DNA from: JAVVSK01 sp036654235
GTDB lineage: Bacteria; Bacillota; Clostridia; Christensenellales; CAG-138
Length of the DNA: 64,000 bases
Assembly: GCA_036654235.1 (NCBI GenBank)
Contig: JAVVSK010000007.1
Coordinates: forward strand, 1 to 64,000
Direction: 5' to 3'
A program made the position numbers and the translations under genes. Below, one piece after another: positions 35,528 through 44,111 of this stretch; positions within the stretch are counted from its first letter, which is position 1, and the number at the start of each line of letters is the position of its first letter. The notes beneath the pieces are model-generated. The model saw only the letters and a list, made by a program, of their open reading frames with translations, was not told the DNA's origin and searched no databases.

Positions 35528-35577
35528 GCGGTATGAGGAGAGACGCGCGAAGTTTCAACGTTTTTTTCTCATACCGC
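35528..35577. repeat. 10 bp inverted repeat with 30-base loop
   Basis: GCGGTATGAG (35528-35537) and CTCATACCGC (35568-35577). It lies 44 bases after the lipoprotein gene stop. The loop holds a T7 run, but no T run follows the stem, so its role as terminator is unsure. Confidence 0.5.
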
Positions 35578-35751
35578 TCCTATGTTTGCTGTTTTAAATA
35601 ACGAAAGCTGTATTCAATCCATTTTTTTATTTTAATTTTCAAAAAAGCATTGTGATAGCCACATTTATAAAAAACATTCTAGTGTTTGACTACGGTTTTT
35701 ATATATGTGTTTGATTCGGGGATATAATCGGTAATCAGTTATGTTTAGGAT

Positions 35752-35798
35752 AAAAACAAATCAGACGCAGTGTATTTGTACGCCACGTCTGATTTAAT
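35752..35798. terminator. bidirectional terminator between the lipoprotein gene and hbd
   Basis: AAATCAGACG (35758-35767) pairs with CGTCTGATTT (35786-35795). On the minus strand GTTTTTAT follows; on the plus strand AATTTAA. Placed between convergent units. Confidence 0.65.
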
Positions 35799-35913
35799 TT
35801 AACGGATTTTTTTATAAAAAATCACATCTGTTTTGAGAAAAGCACCGTTAATTTAGAAGTTGTTGCTACGATACAATTAAACAATACAGATTTCATGGGT
35901 AAATGCGAGAGCA

Positions 35914-36753
35914 TTATTTTGAATAATCGTAAAAGCCTTGACCGGTCTTTTGTCCGAGCTTTCCGGCGCGCACCATCTTCCGAAGAAGAGTATGTGGACG
36001 ATATTTAGGATCGCCTGTTTCGTTTTGTAAAACTTCCATAATAGCAAGACAAATATCAAGACCGATAAGATCGCCGAGAGCCAGAGGTCCCATTGGATGG
36101 TTAGCGCCAAGCTTCATAGCGGTGTCTATACCCTCAACGCTAGCTATGCCGTCCGCATATATACCTATAGCTTCGTTAATCATTGGGATTAAAACGCGAT
36201 TGACAACGAAACCCGGTCCCTCGTTGACATTAACGGGAGTTTTTCCAATTTTAAAGGCAATCTCAACTATTTTATTTACAGATTCGGGAGCGGTATTTTC
36301 GCCGGCTATAACCTCAACGAGCTTCATAACGGCGGCAGGGTTAAAGAAATGCATACCAACAACGTCGCGGTCAATACCGGCACCTATCTCGGTGACAGAG
36401 AGGGAAGAAGTATTGGTAGCGAAAAGGCAGTCTTTTTTGCAAATTCCAGATAATTGTTTAAATACTTCCTTTTTAAGGGTCATGTTCTCGATAGCAGCTT
36501 CGACGACAAGGTCGCAATCGGAAACAATTTCGTTCGTTCCGGTAGTTATTTTCGCTAAAATAGAATCAGCTGTTTCTTTATCCATTTTGCCCTTTGCAAC
36601 TCGTTTTTCAAAGCCTTTTTGCAGCTTGGCTTTTCCGCCCGCCGCCCATTCGGCTTTTACATCGCAAAGGTAAACTTCGAAGCCTTCTGTTTGCGCAAAA
36701 GCCTGCGCAATACCCGAACCCATAGTGCCGGCACCTATAATACCAATTTTCAT
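35914..36753 (-). CDS. hbd: 3-hydroxybutyryl-CoA dehydrogenase
   Basis: It reduces acetoacetyl-CoA to 3-hydroxybutyryl-CoA in butyrate formation. The 279 aa protein has the Rossmann motif GAGTMGSGIAQ at 7-17, TNTSSLSVTEI, the active-site histidine in GMHFFNPAAVMKLVEV, and NRVLIPMINEAIG. It is the last gene of thl-crt-hbd on the minus strand, 60 bases after crt, and has a GGAGG site. Confidence 0.96.
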   Translation of the reverse strand: MKIGIIGAGTMGSGIAQAFAQTEGFEVYLCDVKAEWAAGGKAKLQKGFEKRVAKGKMDKETADSILAKITTGTNEIVSDCDLVVEAAIENMTLKKEVFKQLSGICKKDCLFATNTSSLSVTEIGAGIDRDVVGMHFFNPAAVMKLVEVIAGENTAPESVNKIVEIAFKIGKTPVNVNEGPGFVVNRVLIPMINEAIGIYADGIASVEGIDTAMKLGANHPMGPLALGDLIGLDICLAIMEVLQNETGDPKYRPHTLLRKMVRAGKLGQKTGQGFYDYSK

Positions 36754-36813
36754 TGTGTTACCTCCATATAATATAAAAATGTTAAATCAAAAAATACACG
36801 ATAGTAATGCGGC

Positions 36814-37590
36814 TTATTTATTTAAAAACGGAGCCGGTTTTTCTTTATCGCAAAACGCCTGCATCGCATTTCTTTGGTCTTCGGTTTCGAAACAAGAACC
36901 GAATAGCGCTTCTTCAATCGCGATACCGGAGTCAATATCGGTCTGTAATCCTTCGTTTAATGCTTTTTTGCATGCACGAACCGCTATAGGCGCGTTTCTC
37001 GCAATTTTTCCGGCCATCTTTTTCGCCGCCTCCATGAGCTGATCCGAAGGATATACCCCGTTTACAAGTCCCAACGAAAGAGCTTCGTCGGCTTTAACTT
37101 TTCCGCAGGTATAGAGTAGTTCTCTGGCCTTTCCGCTACCGATAAGACGCGCTAAGCGCTGAGTTCCGCCGAAACCGGGAGTAATCCCAAGACCTGCTTC
37201 GGGCTGAGCGAAAACGGCATTTTCAGAGGCAAGGCGAATATCGCAGGATAGGGCAAGTTCACAGCCGCCGCCCAAAGCGAATCCATTTACCGCTGCGATT
37301 ACCGGTATGCTCAGGGTTTCTATTTTACGGAAAACAGAGTTTCCGAGCTTACCTAAAGCGGTTCCTTCCACTTTCGTAAGCGGCTTCATCTCGCCGATAT
37401 CCGCGCCGGCTACGAAAGCCTTTTCTCCCGCTCCAGTAATGATAAGGCAGCGGGTTTCGTTTGAATCAATTTTATCAATAGCTTCGCCTAGTTCGGAAAG
37501 AACTTGATTATTGAGAGCATTAAGGGCTTTTTCCCTATCAATAGTGATTATGGCAACAAAACCATCTTGTTGATAATTAATATAGCTCAT
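36814..37590 (-). CDS. crt: 3-hydroxybutyryl-CoA dehydratase (crotonase)
   Basis: It converts 3-hydroxybutyryl-CoA to crotonyl-CoA. A 258 aa crotonase-fold protein: oxyanion-hole segments AFVAGADIGEM and NGFALGGGCELALSCD, and catalytic glutamates in FAQPEAGLGITPGFGGTQRL. It lies between thl and hbd. The order thl-crt-hbd covers acetyl-CoA to crotonyl-CoA; bcd and etfAB are not in the window. Confidence 0.95.
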   Translation of the reverse strand: MSYINYQQDGFVAIITIDREKALNALNNQVLSELGEAIDKIDSNETRCLIITGAGEKAFVAGADIGEMKPLTKVEGTALGKLGNSVFRKIETLSIPVIAAVNGFALGGGCELALSCDIRLASENAVFAQPEAGLGITPGFGGTQRLARLIGSGKARELLYTCGKVKADEALSLGLVNGVYPSDQLMEAAKKMAGKIARNAPIAVRACKKALNEGLQTDIDSGIAIEEALFGSCFETEDQRNAMQAFCDKEKPAPFLNK

Positions 37591-37630
37591 TTTGTACTCC
37601 TTAAAGACGCGCGCTTTGCGTGGTCACGGT

Positions 37631-38815
37631 TTATTTTATATTTTTAACGATAGAGGCAACACCCATACCTCCGCCGACGCAAAGCGTTGCGAGGCCATAG
37701 TTAGAAGAACGTTTTTTCATTTCATATAGGAGAGTAACGAGGATTCGGCAACCGGAAGCGCCGACGGGATGTCCGAGGGCAATAGCTCCGCCATTTACGT
37801 TGACTATATCCATATTAAAGTTAAGCTCTTGTGCAACTGAAAGTGCCTGAGAGGCGAAAGCTTCGTTAGCTTCTATTAAATCCATATCATTGAGAGTTAA
37901 AGCGGCTTTTTTTAAAGCTTTTTTAGTTGCTTCGACGGGACCTATGCCCATTATAGAGGGATCAACTCCGGCGGAAGCTCCGGATATCCATTCTGCCATT
38001 GGTACTATTCCGAGTTCCTTCGCCTTTTCAGCGCTCATTACGACTACGGCGGCGGCTCCGTCGTTGATACCGGAAGCGTTAGCGGCTGTAACACTGCCGC
38101 CCTCTTTAAACGCGGGACGTAGCTTCGCTATTCCTTCGGCGGTTATTCCGGGACGCCATCCTTCGTCTTTATCAAACATAACGGTATCTTTTTTTACTTT
38201 TATAGGAACAGGGACTATTTCGTCCGCAAAACGGTTTTCAGCATAAGCCCGTTCGCATTTATTTTGGCTCTTCGCCGCGAACGCATCTTGGGCTTCGCGG
38301 GAAATATTATATTTTTCCGCTAAATTTTCGGCGGTAATTCCCATATGATAATGATTAAAAACGTCGGTTAAAGCATCGTTTACCATAGTATCTATCATGG
38401 AGGCATCGTTCATACGATAGCCATAGCGTGCCTGAGTTAGCGCATAAGGGGCGGCGGACATGTTTTCCATTCCTCCGGCAACAATTATATCGGCTTCGCC
38501 GGCGGCAATAAGCGCGGCAGCCATGTTTACACATTTTAAACCCGAACCGCATACGTTATTGACGGTGAGCGAAGGAACTGAGATTGGTATTCCGGCCTTA
38601 ACGGAAGCTTGTCTGGCAACGTTTTGACCCTGAGCGGCCTGAAGAACGCAGCCCATCAGAACCTCGTCAACATATTCCGGCGCTATATTAGCCCTTTTTA
38701 GGGCTTCCTTTATAACGATGGCTCCAATATCGGCAACCGGAACGTTAGTTAAAGAGCCGCCCATTTTGCCTATTGCAGTGCGAACAGCGCCGACTAAAAC
38801 AATTTTCTTAGACAT
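37631..38815 (-). CDS. thlA: acetyl-CoA C-acetyltransferase (thiolase)
   Basis: It condenses two acetyl-CoA to acetoacetyl-CoA. The 394 aa protein has the nucleophilic cysteine in NNVCGSGLKCVN, the histidine in NVNGGAIALGHPVGASG and the second cysteine in TLCVGGGMG. The frame is open back to 38866; the ATG at 38815 has GGAGG 8 bases upstream and begins the family N-terminus (SKKIVLVGAVRTAIGK). First gene of the operon, behind a good promoter and a large palindrome. Confidence 0.96.
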   Translation of the reverse strand: MSKKIVLVGAVRTAIGKMGGSLTNVPVADIGAIVIKEALKRANIAPEYVDEVLMGCVLQAAQGQNVARQASVKAGIPISVPSLTVNNVCGSGLKCVNMAAALIAAGEADIIVAGGMENMSAAPYALTQARYGYRMNDASMIDTMVNDALTDVFNHYHMGITAENLAEKYNISREAQDAFAAKSQNKCERAYAENRFADEIVPVPIKVKKDTVMFDKDEGWRPGITAEGIAKLRPAFKEGGSVTAANASGINDGAAAVVVMSAEKAKELGIVPMAEWISGASAGVDPSIMGIGPVEATKKALKKAALTLNDMDLIEANEAFASQALSVAQELNFNMDIVNVNGGAIALGHPVGASGCRILVTLLYEMKKRSSNYGLATLCVGGGMGVASIVKNIK

Positions 38816-38881
38816 TATAGATTCCTCCATTAAATTAGATTGATCCGCATTTTTAAATACACGCACATCATCTCGTTAGTT

Positions 38882-38910
38882 ATTCTATCATAAGCTTCTT
38901 AAAGTCACAA
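38882..38910 (-). promoter_or_regulatory. promoter of thl-crt-hbd
   Basis: On the minus strand TTGTGA (38910-38905) and TAGAAT (38887-38882) with a 17-base spacer, about 65 bases before the thiolase start codon. Confidence 0.65.
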
Positions 38911-38920
38911 GTGAATCCGG

Positions 38921-38953
38921 TATAAAGAATGTTCCCATGGAACATTCTTTATA
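38921..38953. promoter_or_regulatory. 33 bp perfect palindrome upstream of the thl promoter
   Basis: TATAAAGAATGTTCC (38921-38935) and its exact complement (38939-38953) flank three bases. It lies 11 bases upstream of the -35 box. No T run follows on either strand, so a protein-binding site is more likely than a terminator. It does not match the Rex consensus I know. Confidence 0.6.
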
Positions 38954-39077
38954 ACTAATATACAATATAAATAGATAAACTTAAGGAAAAAACAAGGCAG
39001 AAGCCGCATTTATTTGATTTGTATAAAAAAATAAGCGCATTTTTATTTCTTTATGCGATTTTAACAACTAAATTGAT

Positions 39078-40166
39078 TCATCTTTCGTAACATATATCTC
39101 CATCTACAATGGTAGCTATTACATTTGAGAATACCTCGAGAGGATTATCATCGAATATTGCTATATCGGCATCCTTTCCGACCTCTATAGTAGCCGTTCG
39201 TGAAATTGATCCTAAAATTTTTGCGGGTGCTGTAGTAACCGATTTTAATGCTGCAAAAAGAGAGATACCTGATTTAGCGGCGAGTCCGGCGTAGAAAGGT
39301 AAATATGCTATTGGCGAGTTTGGCGAATTTGCGCTTATTGCAAACTCTACTCCGATTTTTTCGAGCATCGAAAGTTTATCAAGACCTCCACTTGAAAAAT
39401 CTCCGGTGTATACAACGGGTATGTGGTTTTCGGCTACCTCTTCGAAAGCCGGCTCTGCTCTGTCGCAGCCACATATAACTATATCAATATTTAAAAGTTT
39501 TTTCATGCGAACGGCTGTTTCAACGTCTTCGCGAAAACGTGCTTCAATTATTAGAGGAATTTTGCGGGTTAAAACCCCTTCCCATGATTCCATAGACTCG
39601 CTTCTCGTAAAAGGCAAATCGTTTTGTTTAGCCCTCTCTTTTGCGTTTAAATATTCTTTTGCCGAAAAAAGCTCGTCCCTTAAAAGTGCCGTAAGAGCCA
39701 TTCGCTTACTTTCGTTCATTTCACCTTCTTGTGCGCCGGAAAGCGTTGCCTTCATTGCGGCTGAGTCGTTTAAAAACATATCGTCTGCATTGGTATTTGT
39801 TTTGCAGAGAGCGCACATTCCCGAAACGAGATTGTCGTACCGCGGCATGATGAGCGTTTGCGTTACTCCCGCTTTAAGGGCCTCCGAAAAGTCAGGTGCT
39901 AAAAATTTTATATCGTTTGACGCGCGTTGACTCGCCGTTACCGCATCGTTAGAATGTGCGGATTTTATACCGAGGTGCGAATGCGCGTCTATAAGCCCGG
40001 GCATTATAAAAAAATTCGTAGCGTCTATTATCCGAGTACTTCGTTCGCCACCGGTATCTAAGTTACCGCCTATAGCTTTTATAACGCCATTTTCTATAAG
40101 TATATCCGCTCCGTCGTAGAGCTTACCCGTCATTGTCAGGACTTTCCCGTTTTTAATTAAAAACAT
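39078..40166 (-). CDS. amidohydrolase of the imidazolonepropionase-like group
   Basis: A 362 aa metal-dependent hydrolase of the amidohydrolase superfamily. The composite beta domain at both ends (LIKNGKVLTMTGKLYDGADILI; VGKDADIAIFDDNPLEVFS) brackets a TIM barrel with the metal motif PGLIDAHSHLG near 55-65 and a later DIVICGCDRAEPA strand. The usual HxH is present, but the HxxH strand found in dihydroorotases is not obvious. Substrate unknown. It stands alone on the minus strand with a GAGG site. Confidence 0.8.
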   Translation of the reverse strand: MFLIKNGKVLTMTGKLYDGADILIENGVIKAIGGNLDTGGERSTRIIDATNFFIMPGLIDAHSHLGIKSAHSNDAVTASQRASNDIKFLAPDFSEALKAGVTQTLIMPRYDNLVSGMCALCKTNTNADDMFLNDSAAMKATLSGAQEGEMNESKRMALTALLRDELFSAKEYLNAKERAKQNDLPFTRSESMESWEGVLTRKIPLIIEARFREDVETAVRMKKLLNIDIVICGCDRAEPAFEEVAENHIPVVYTGDFSSGGLDKLSMLEKIGVEFAISANSPNSPIAYLPFYAGLAAKSGISLFAALKSVTTAPAKILGSISRTATIEVGKDADIAIFDDNPLEVFSNVIATIVDGDICYER

Positions 40167-40467
40167 ATTTTTTTACCTCGCACTTTTATGTATTTTGCCA
40201 CAGGTGCGACAATTTTATCCTGAATTCGGAAGAATATTTTTTTATAGTTGTCGGTATCGCAAATGCCGGTAAAGATCATTTTTTAAATACAAAGATTATG
40301 AGTTAGTAAGTTTAAACGAAAAAGCGGAAAATTACTATAAAAAAACTTAAAGGCTTGATATCCGTTTTCACAGATACCAAGCCTTTCGGGTTGCTCAACT
40401 AAAATATTTTTCCGGTTTTTTTTGGGGGTACTACATTAAGCATTAACTGTTTTTTATTTAGTTTACT
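40167..40467. other. intergenic region with one terminator
   Basis: Three hundred bases between the amidohydrolase start and the end of the Cys-rich gene. Apart from the terminator at 40338-40386 I see no supported feature. Confidence 0.5.
40338..40386 (-). terminator. terminator after the Cys/Gly/Asn-rich gene
   Basis: On the minus strand a 14 bp stem (40349-40362 with 40373-40386, one mismatch) is followed by AAGTTTTTTTAT. Confidence 0.8.
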
Positions 40468-40782
40468 TTAGTTGCAACCGCAACCGCAACCGCAGGAATT
40501 ACCGCAAGTGTTGCCGCAGGAATTACCGCAAGTATTGCCGCAGGAATTTCCGCAAGAGCTTCCGCATTCATTCTGGCAACCGCATGAACCGAAGAGATTT
40601 CCTAATCCGCACCCGCTTCCGCAGCCGCTGAACATGATGAGAAGAATTATCCACCACCAGTTATTGCCCCCACAGTTATCTTCGCATCCGCAGCCACAGT
40701 TGTTACCGCAGCTATTGCCGCAGCCGTTCTCAGAGAGCAGGATCAAGAGAATGATCCACCAATTGTTGGAACCGTTACACAT
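40468..40782 (-). CDS. Cys/Gly/Asn-rich small protein with Trp-hydrophobic repeats
   Basis: A 104 aa protein of striking composition: about a quarter cysteine, with much Gly and Asn. Two hydrophobic segments share NNWW(W)IILLI (near residues 6-16 and 40-50). The C-terminal third is a CGNSCGNT octad repeat encoded by 24 bp tandem DNA repeats. A strong AGGAGG site and its own terminator support a real gene. It resembles uncharacterised clostridial Cys-rich proteins and, loosely, small hydrophobic spore or envelope proteins. No function known. A spore-coat, metal-binding or envelope cross-linking role would be guesses. Confidence 0.75.
   Translation of the reverse strand: MCNGSNNWWIILLILLSENGCGNSCGNNCGCGCEDNCGGNNWWWIILLIMFSGCGSGCGLGNLFGSCGCQNECGSSCGNSCGNTCGNSCGNTCGNSCGCGCGCN
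40490..40561. repeat. three 24 bp tandem repeats inside the Cys-rich gene
   Basis: Units at 40490-40513, 40514-40537 and 40538-40561 begin CCGCAGGAAT. The first two differ at one base and the third is more divergent. They encode the CGNSCGNT octad. Confidence 0.85.
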
Positions 40783-40937
40783 AATATTATCCTCCTTATT
40801 TGCCTTTCAGAGCTGCTTTTTTTTGCGCTCCGTTAATGTATAATACGAAATCCGAGAAAAAAGTGTGCATATTTAGATAGTCATGACTGAAATTGCTAGA
40901 GCGATAAGAAATAATGTAACGATAGGGTTTAGATGCC

Positions 40938-40964
40938 ATAAATGCGTTTTTTTAACGCATTTAT
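40938..40964. repeat. perfect hairpin downstream of phoU
   Basis: ATAAATGCGTT (40938-40948) pairs with AACGCATTTAT (40954-40964). It lies about 90 bases past the phoU stop. Without a trailing T run on the minus strand it may be a weak terminator or mRNA 3' end stabiliser of the pst operon. Confidence 0.5.
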
Positions 40965-41050
40965 CTGGGAAGCCGATTAAAAAACAGATGTATCGTAAAT
41001 AAGCCTATTTATTATCGAAGTGAAAATTTGCCGAATTTCAAGTTTTGTTT

Positions 41051-41686
41051 TCAATGTATACCGGTTATCGAAAATACTACCCATTCGGCGATATTCGTCG
41101 CATGGTCGCCTATTCGTTCAAGATATTTAGCTATCATGAGTATATCGAGGGCGGCTTCACCGGAATTGCTGTTACTTTGAATGAATTTTATAAGGTCCGT
41201 CTTTATGTCAGAAAAAGCCTCATCAACAACATCGTCATATTCAATAACGGAATGCGCTAAATCAAGATCGCGTGCGACAAAAGCGTCAACACTATCTTTA
41301 ACCATCTTTGTCGTAGCCTTAGTCATTTTAGAAATATGCGCATTATGCGATGTCGTTGAGAGATCTGTATATCCGACTATTTCGGCTATATCGGATGCTT
41401 GATCTCCAATACGCTCCATATCGGTTATCATTTTTAGCGCGGCTGATATTAGTCTAAGATCTCGGGCGACGGGCTGTTGACGAAGTAAGAGCTTTAGACA
41501 AAGAGCCTCAATATCGCGTTCCATCTGATCTATCTCACGTTCCGCGCTTATCGCGGTTCTTGCATATTCAGGATTGCCCATAAAAAGAGCTTCGATTGCG
41601 TTTTCAATAGCGCTTTCGCAGAGCGCGCCCATCTTAATAAGCTCGTTGTTCAATACTTCAAGTTGAGTATCAAATTTATTTCGCAT
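41051..41686 (-). CDS. phoU: phosphate signalling protein PhoU
   Basis: A 211 aa all-helical protein made of two PhoU repeats; each has the metal-binding pattern (ISAALKMITDMERIGDQASDIAE near 80-102, and LMIAKYLERIGDHATNIAEW near 180-199). It links the Pst transporter to the PhoR/PhoP signal and restrains phosphate uptake. It starts 2 bases after pstB ends and is the last gene of the pst operon. Confidence 0.95.
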   Translation of the reverse strand: MRNKFDTQLEVLNNELIKMGALCESAIENAIEALFMGNPEYARTAISAEREIDQMERDIEALCLKLLLRQQPVARDLRLISAALKMITDMERIGDQASDIAEIVGYTDLSTTSHNAHISKMTKATTKMVKDSVDAFVARDLDLAHSVIEYDDVVDEAFSDIKTDLIKFIQSNSNSGEAALDILMIAKYLERIGDHATNIAEWVVFSITGIH

Positions 41687-41688
41687 TT

Positions 41689-42438
41689 TTATCCAAATCT
41701 CCCTGTAATATAGTCTTCTGTGCGTTTGTCGGCAGGAAAAGAGAATAGTCTTTCTGTTTTATCAAATTCTACAACTTCTCCTAAAAGGAAAAACGCGGTA
41801 TTGTCCGATATGCGCGTTGCCTGCTGCATATTATGCGTCACTATTATGATAGTATACTGTTTTTTAAGTTCAACGGCTAAATCCTCTATTTTCCCCGTAG
41901 ATATCGGATCAAGAGCAGAAGTCGGTTCGTCCATTAAAAGCACTTCGGGATTAACCGCGAGTGCGCGCGCAATACAAAGTCGCTGCTGCTGACCTCCGGA
42001 GAGCGAGAGCGCCGATTTTTTCAGACGGTCTTTAAGTTCGTTCCATATTGCCGCGTCGGTAAGAGACTTTTCGACTATTGCGTCCAGCTCCGCTTTCTTT
42101 TTAACGCCATGCGTTTTAGGTCCGAAAGCAACGTTATCGTAGATACTCATAGGAAATGGATTTGGTTTTTGAAAAACCATTCCGACGCGCTTTCTTAGGC
42201 TATTAACATCTATTTTATCATAAATATTTATTCCGTCGAGAAGAACTTTCCCCTCTATATGACAGTCCGAAACCAAATCGTTCATACGGTTCATCGTCTT
42301 TAAGAGCGTCGACTTCCCGCAACCGGAAGGACCGATAAAGGCGCTTATTTCGTTCTCCGGAATAGAAAGATTGACGTTTTTAAGCGCATGAAACTCAGCG
42401 TAAAATAAGTTTAGCTTTTCTATTATAAATTTATTCAT
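41689..42438 (-). CDS. pstB: phosphate ABC transporter ATP-binding protein
   Basis: The ATPase of the high-affinity phosphate importer. 249 aa with Walker A GPSGCGKST, signature LSGGQQQRLCIARAL, Walker B VLLMDEPTSALDP and H-loop IIVTHNMQQ. The Pst family mark NRMNDLV is present. It overlaps pstA by 8 bases. Confidence 0.97.
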   Translation of the reverse strand: MNKFIIEKLNLFYAEFHALKNVNLSIPENEISAFIGPSGCGKSTLLKTMNRMNDLVSDCHIEGKVLLDGINIYDKIDVNSLRKRVGMVFQKPNPFPMSIYDNVAFGPKTHGVKKKAELDAIVEKSLTDAAIWNELKDRLKKSALSLSGGQQQRLCIARALAVNPEVLLMDEPTSALDPISTGKIEDLAVELKKQYTIIIVTHNMQQATRISDNTAFFLLGEVVEFDKTERLFSFPADKRTEDYITGRFG

Positions 42439-43267
42439 TTATTTTTCCTTTCGTAATCCCCTTTGCGATAAGAGCCGAAAGAGCGTTTAATCCGACGACG
42501 AGAACGAGGAGAACGACGGCGGTTGCATAGGCTTTATCTTGAGCGAGCCCTTCTTTCCAAAGGAGATACATATGAATCGAAAGCGTTCTTCCACTCGAAA
42601 AAAGATCTCCGGCAAAATTTTCGACAGTCCCCGCCGTATATATAAGAGCTGCTGTTTCGCCGACTATCCTTCCTACGGAGAGTATAACGCCCGCTAAAAT
42701 CCCTTGAGTGGCCGAAGGTAAGATAACTCGAAATACCGTTCTGAGTTTACCGGCTCCAAGTCCAAAACTGCCTTCGCGGTACATATCCGGTATATCCTTT
42801 AACGCTTCTTCCGTCGTTCGCATAATTAAGGGAAGTATCATTATAGATATCGTGAACGCGCCCGCGAGTATTGAATACCCCCACCCTAAATATATGACAA
42901 ACAATAGATAGCCGAAAAGCCCATAAACGATGGATGGTATCCCCGAGAGTGTTTCCGTTGCCGTCCTTATTATACTTACGAGTTTATTTCCGCGCTTAGC
43001 ATATTCGACTAAGTATATCGCGGAAAAAACACCGAGAGGGACGGCTATGATTAGGGATAAAAATGTCATAAAAATGGTATTTAAAAGCGCTGGCATTAGA
43101 GAGGCGTTTTCACTCGTATAATTAAGACTAAACATATCGAGAGAAAGATTTGGGATTCCTTTTACAAGTATATATATTATTATAAACGCGAGTATGAGAA
43201 CCGTTATAGCCGCCGCGGAGTAAACTATAGTTCGCAAAAAGTGCGATTGAGCTTTAGTTTTTCTCAT
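42431..43267 (-). CDS. pstA: phosphate ABC transporter permease PstA
   Basis: A 278 aa inner permease with six membrane spans and the conserved cytoplasmic loop EALKDIPDMYREGSFGLGAG that docks PstB. GRIVGETAALIYTAG is typical of PstA. It overlaps pstC by 14 bases and pstB by 8. Confidence 0.96.
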   Translation of the reverse strand: MRKTKAQSHFLRTIVYSAAAITVLILAFIIIYILVKGIPNLSLDMFSLNYTSENASLMPALLNTIFMTFLSLIIAVPLGVFSAIYLVEYAKRGNKLVSIIRTATETLSGIPSIVYGLFGYLLFVIYLGWGYSILAGAFTISIMILPLIMRTTEEALKDIPDMYREGSFGLGAGKLRTVFRVILPSATQGILAGVILSVGRIVGETAALIYTAGTVENFAGDLFSSGRTLSIHMYLLWKEGLAQDKAYATAVVLLVLVVGLNALSALIAKGITKGKINE

Positions 43268-44111
43268 TTGAATTCCTCCTTGCGAGCGAAAACATTATGT
43301 TGATTATAAGTATAAAAACGAAGAGCACAACTCCCGTCGCTATTAGCGCTTCGCGGTGCAGCTCAGCTGCGTAACCCATTTCGATAACAATATTTGCGGT
43401 CAGCGTTCTTAGTCCAACTACGAGAGAGGATGGCATTATCGGTTGGTTTCCCGCGACCATTATGACAGCCATTGTTTCCCCTATGGCGCGTCCAATTCCA
43501 AGTATACAGGCGGCAGAAATTCCGGACTTAGCGGCAGGAATGACCACGAAAAAAACGCTCCTTTCATGCGATGCGCCGATAGAGAGGGCACCCTCATAGT
43601 AACTATTAGGGACCGCCCTTAAAGAAGCTTCGGAAACGCTTATAATGGTTGGCAGGATCATAATTCCCAAAACAATTGATGCCGCCAACATGCTTGCGCC
43701 GCTTCCACCAAAAATATTTCTAATAAAAGGCACTATGACCATCACTCCGAAAAAACCGTATACGACAGAGGGAATACCGGCTAAAAGATCTATCGCGGGT
43801 TTAATCACCTTATACGCCTTTTTATTACAGAAGCGCGCGAGGAAGATAGAAGTAAGTATCCCGATCGGAACGCCTATTATGAGCGCGCCCGCCGTTACAT
43901 ATATTGAGCCTAGAATCATGGGAAGTATTCCAAAGATGCCGCTCTGAGGATCCCATGTTTTTCCTAAAAGAAAATTGAAAAGTCCGATATCGCTTATCGC
44001 CGGAATCCCGTTTGCAAACAAAAATACGCAAATAAGGATAACGGCGAGGATAGCGATACATGCCGCTATCAGGAATACCGTTTTCATTGCCGACTCTTTA
44101 AATTTTTTCAT
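43254..44111 (-). CDS. pstC: phosphate ABC transporter permease PstC
   Basis: A 285 aa permease with six spans and the docking loop EASLRAVPNSYYEGALSIGAS, then GRAIGETMAVIMVAGN. The frame is open back to 44132 inside pstS. The ATG at 44111 overlaps the pstS stop (ATGA) and begins MKKFKESAMK, so it is chosen. Confidence 0.95.
   Translation of the reverse strand: MKKFKESAMKTVFLIAACIAILAVILICVFLFANGIPAISDIGLFNFLLGKTWDPQSGIFGILPMILGSIYVTAGALIIGVPIGILTSIFLARFCNKKAYKVIKPAIDLLAGIPSVVYGFFGVMVIVPFIRNIFGGSGASMLAASIVLGIMILPTIISVSEASLRAVPNSYYEGALSIGASHERSVFFVVIPAAKSGISAACILGIGRAIGETMAVIMVAGNQPIMPSSLVVGLRTLTANIVIEMGYAAELHREALIATGVVLFVFILIINIMFSLARRNSNEKN

Larger units (their letters stand above)
35485..35913. 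other. intergenic region between convergent genes
   Basis: About 430 bases without a supported gene. It holds an inverted repeat (35528-35577) and a bidirectional terminator (35752-35798). The rest is A+T-rich; I see no further signal. Confidence 0.6.

Noticed and set aside
36122..36673. Plus-strand frame opposite hbd
   Set aside because: Antisense shadow; the minus strand encodes a full 3-hydroxybutyryl-CoA dehydrogenase.
40490..40561. Tandem 24 bp units as a CRISPR array
   Set aside because: Units are contiguous without spacers, lie in a coding frame and no cas gene is near.
40472..40843. Plus-strand frame rich in Gln-Pro-Leu repeats
   Set aside because: It is the complement of the 24 bp repeats of the Cys-rich gene; the minus frame has the AGGAGG site and terminator, this one has neither.
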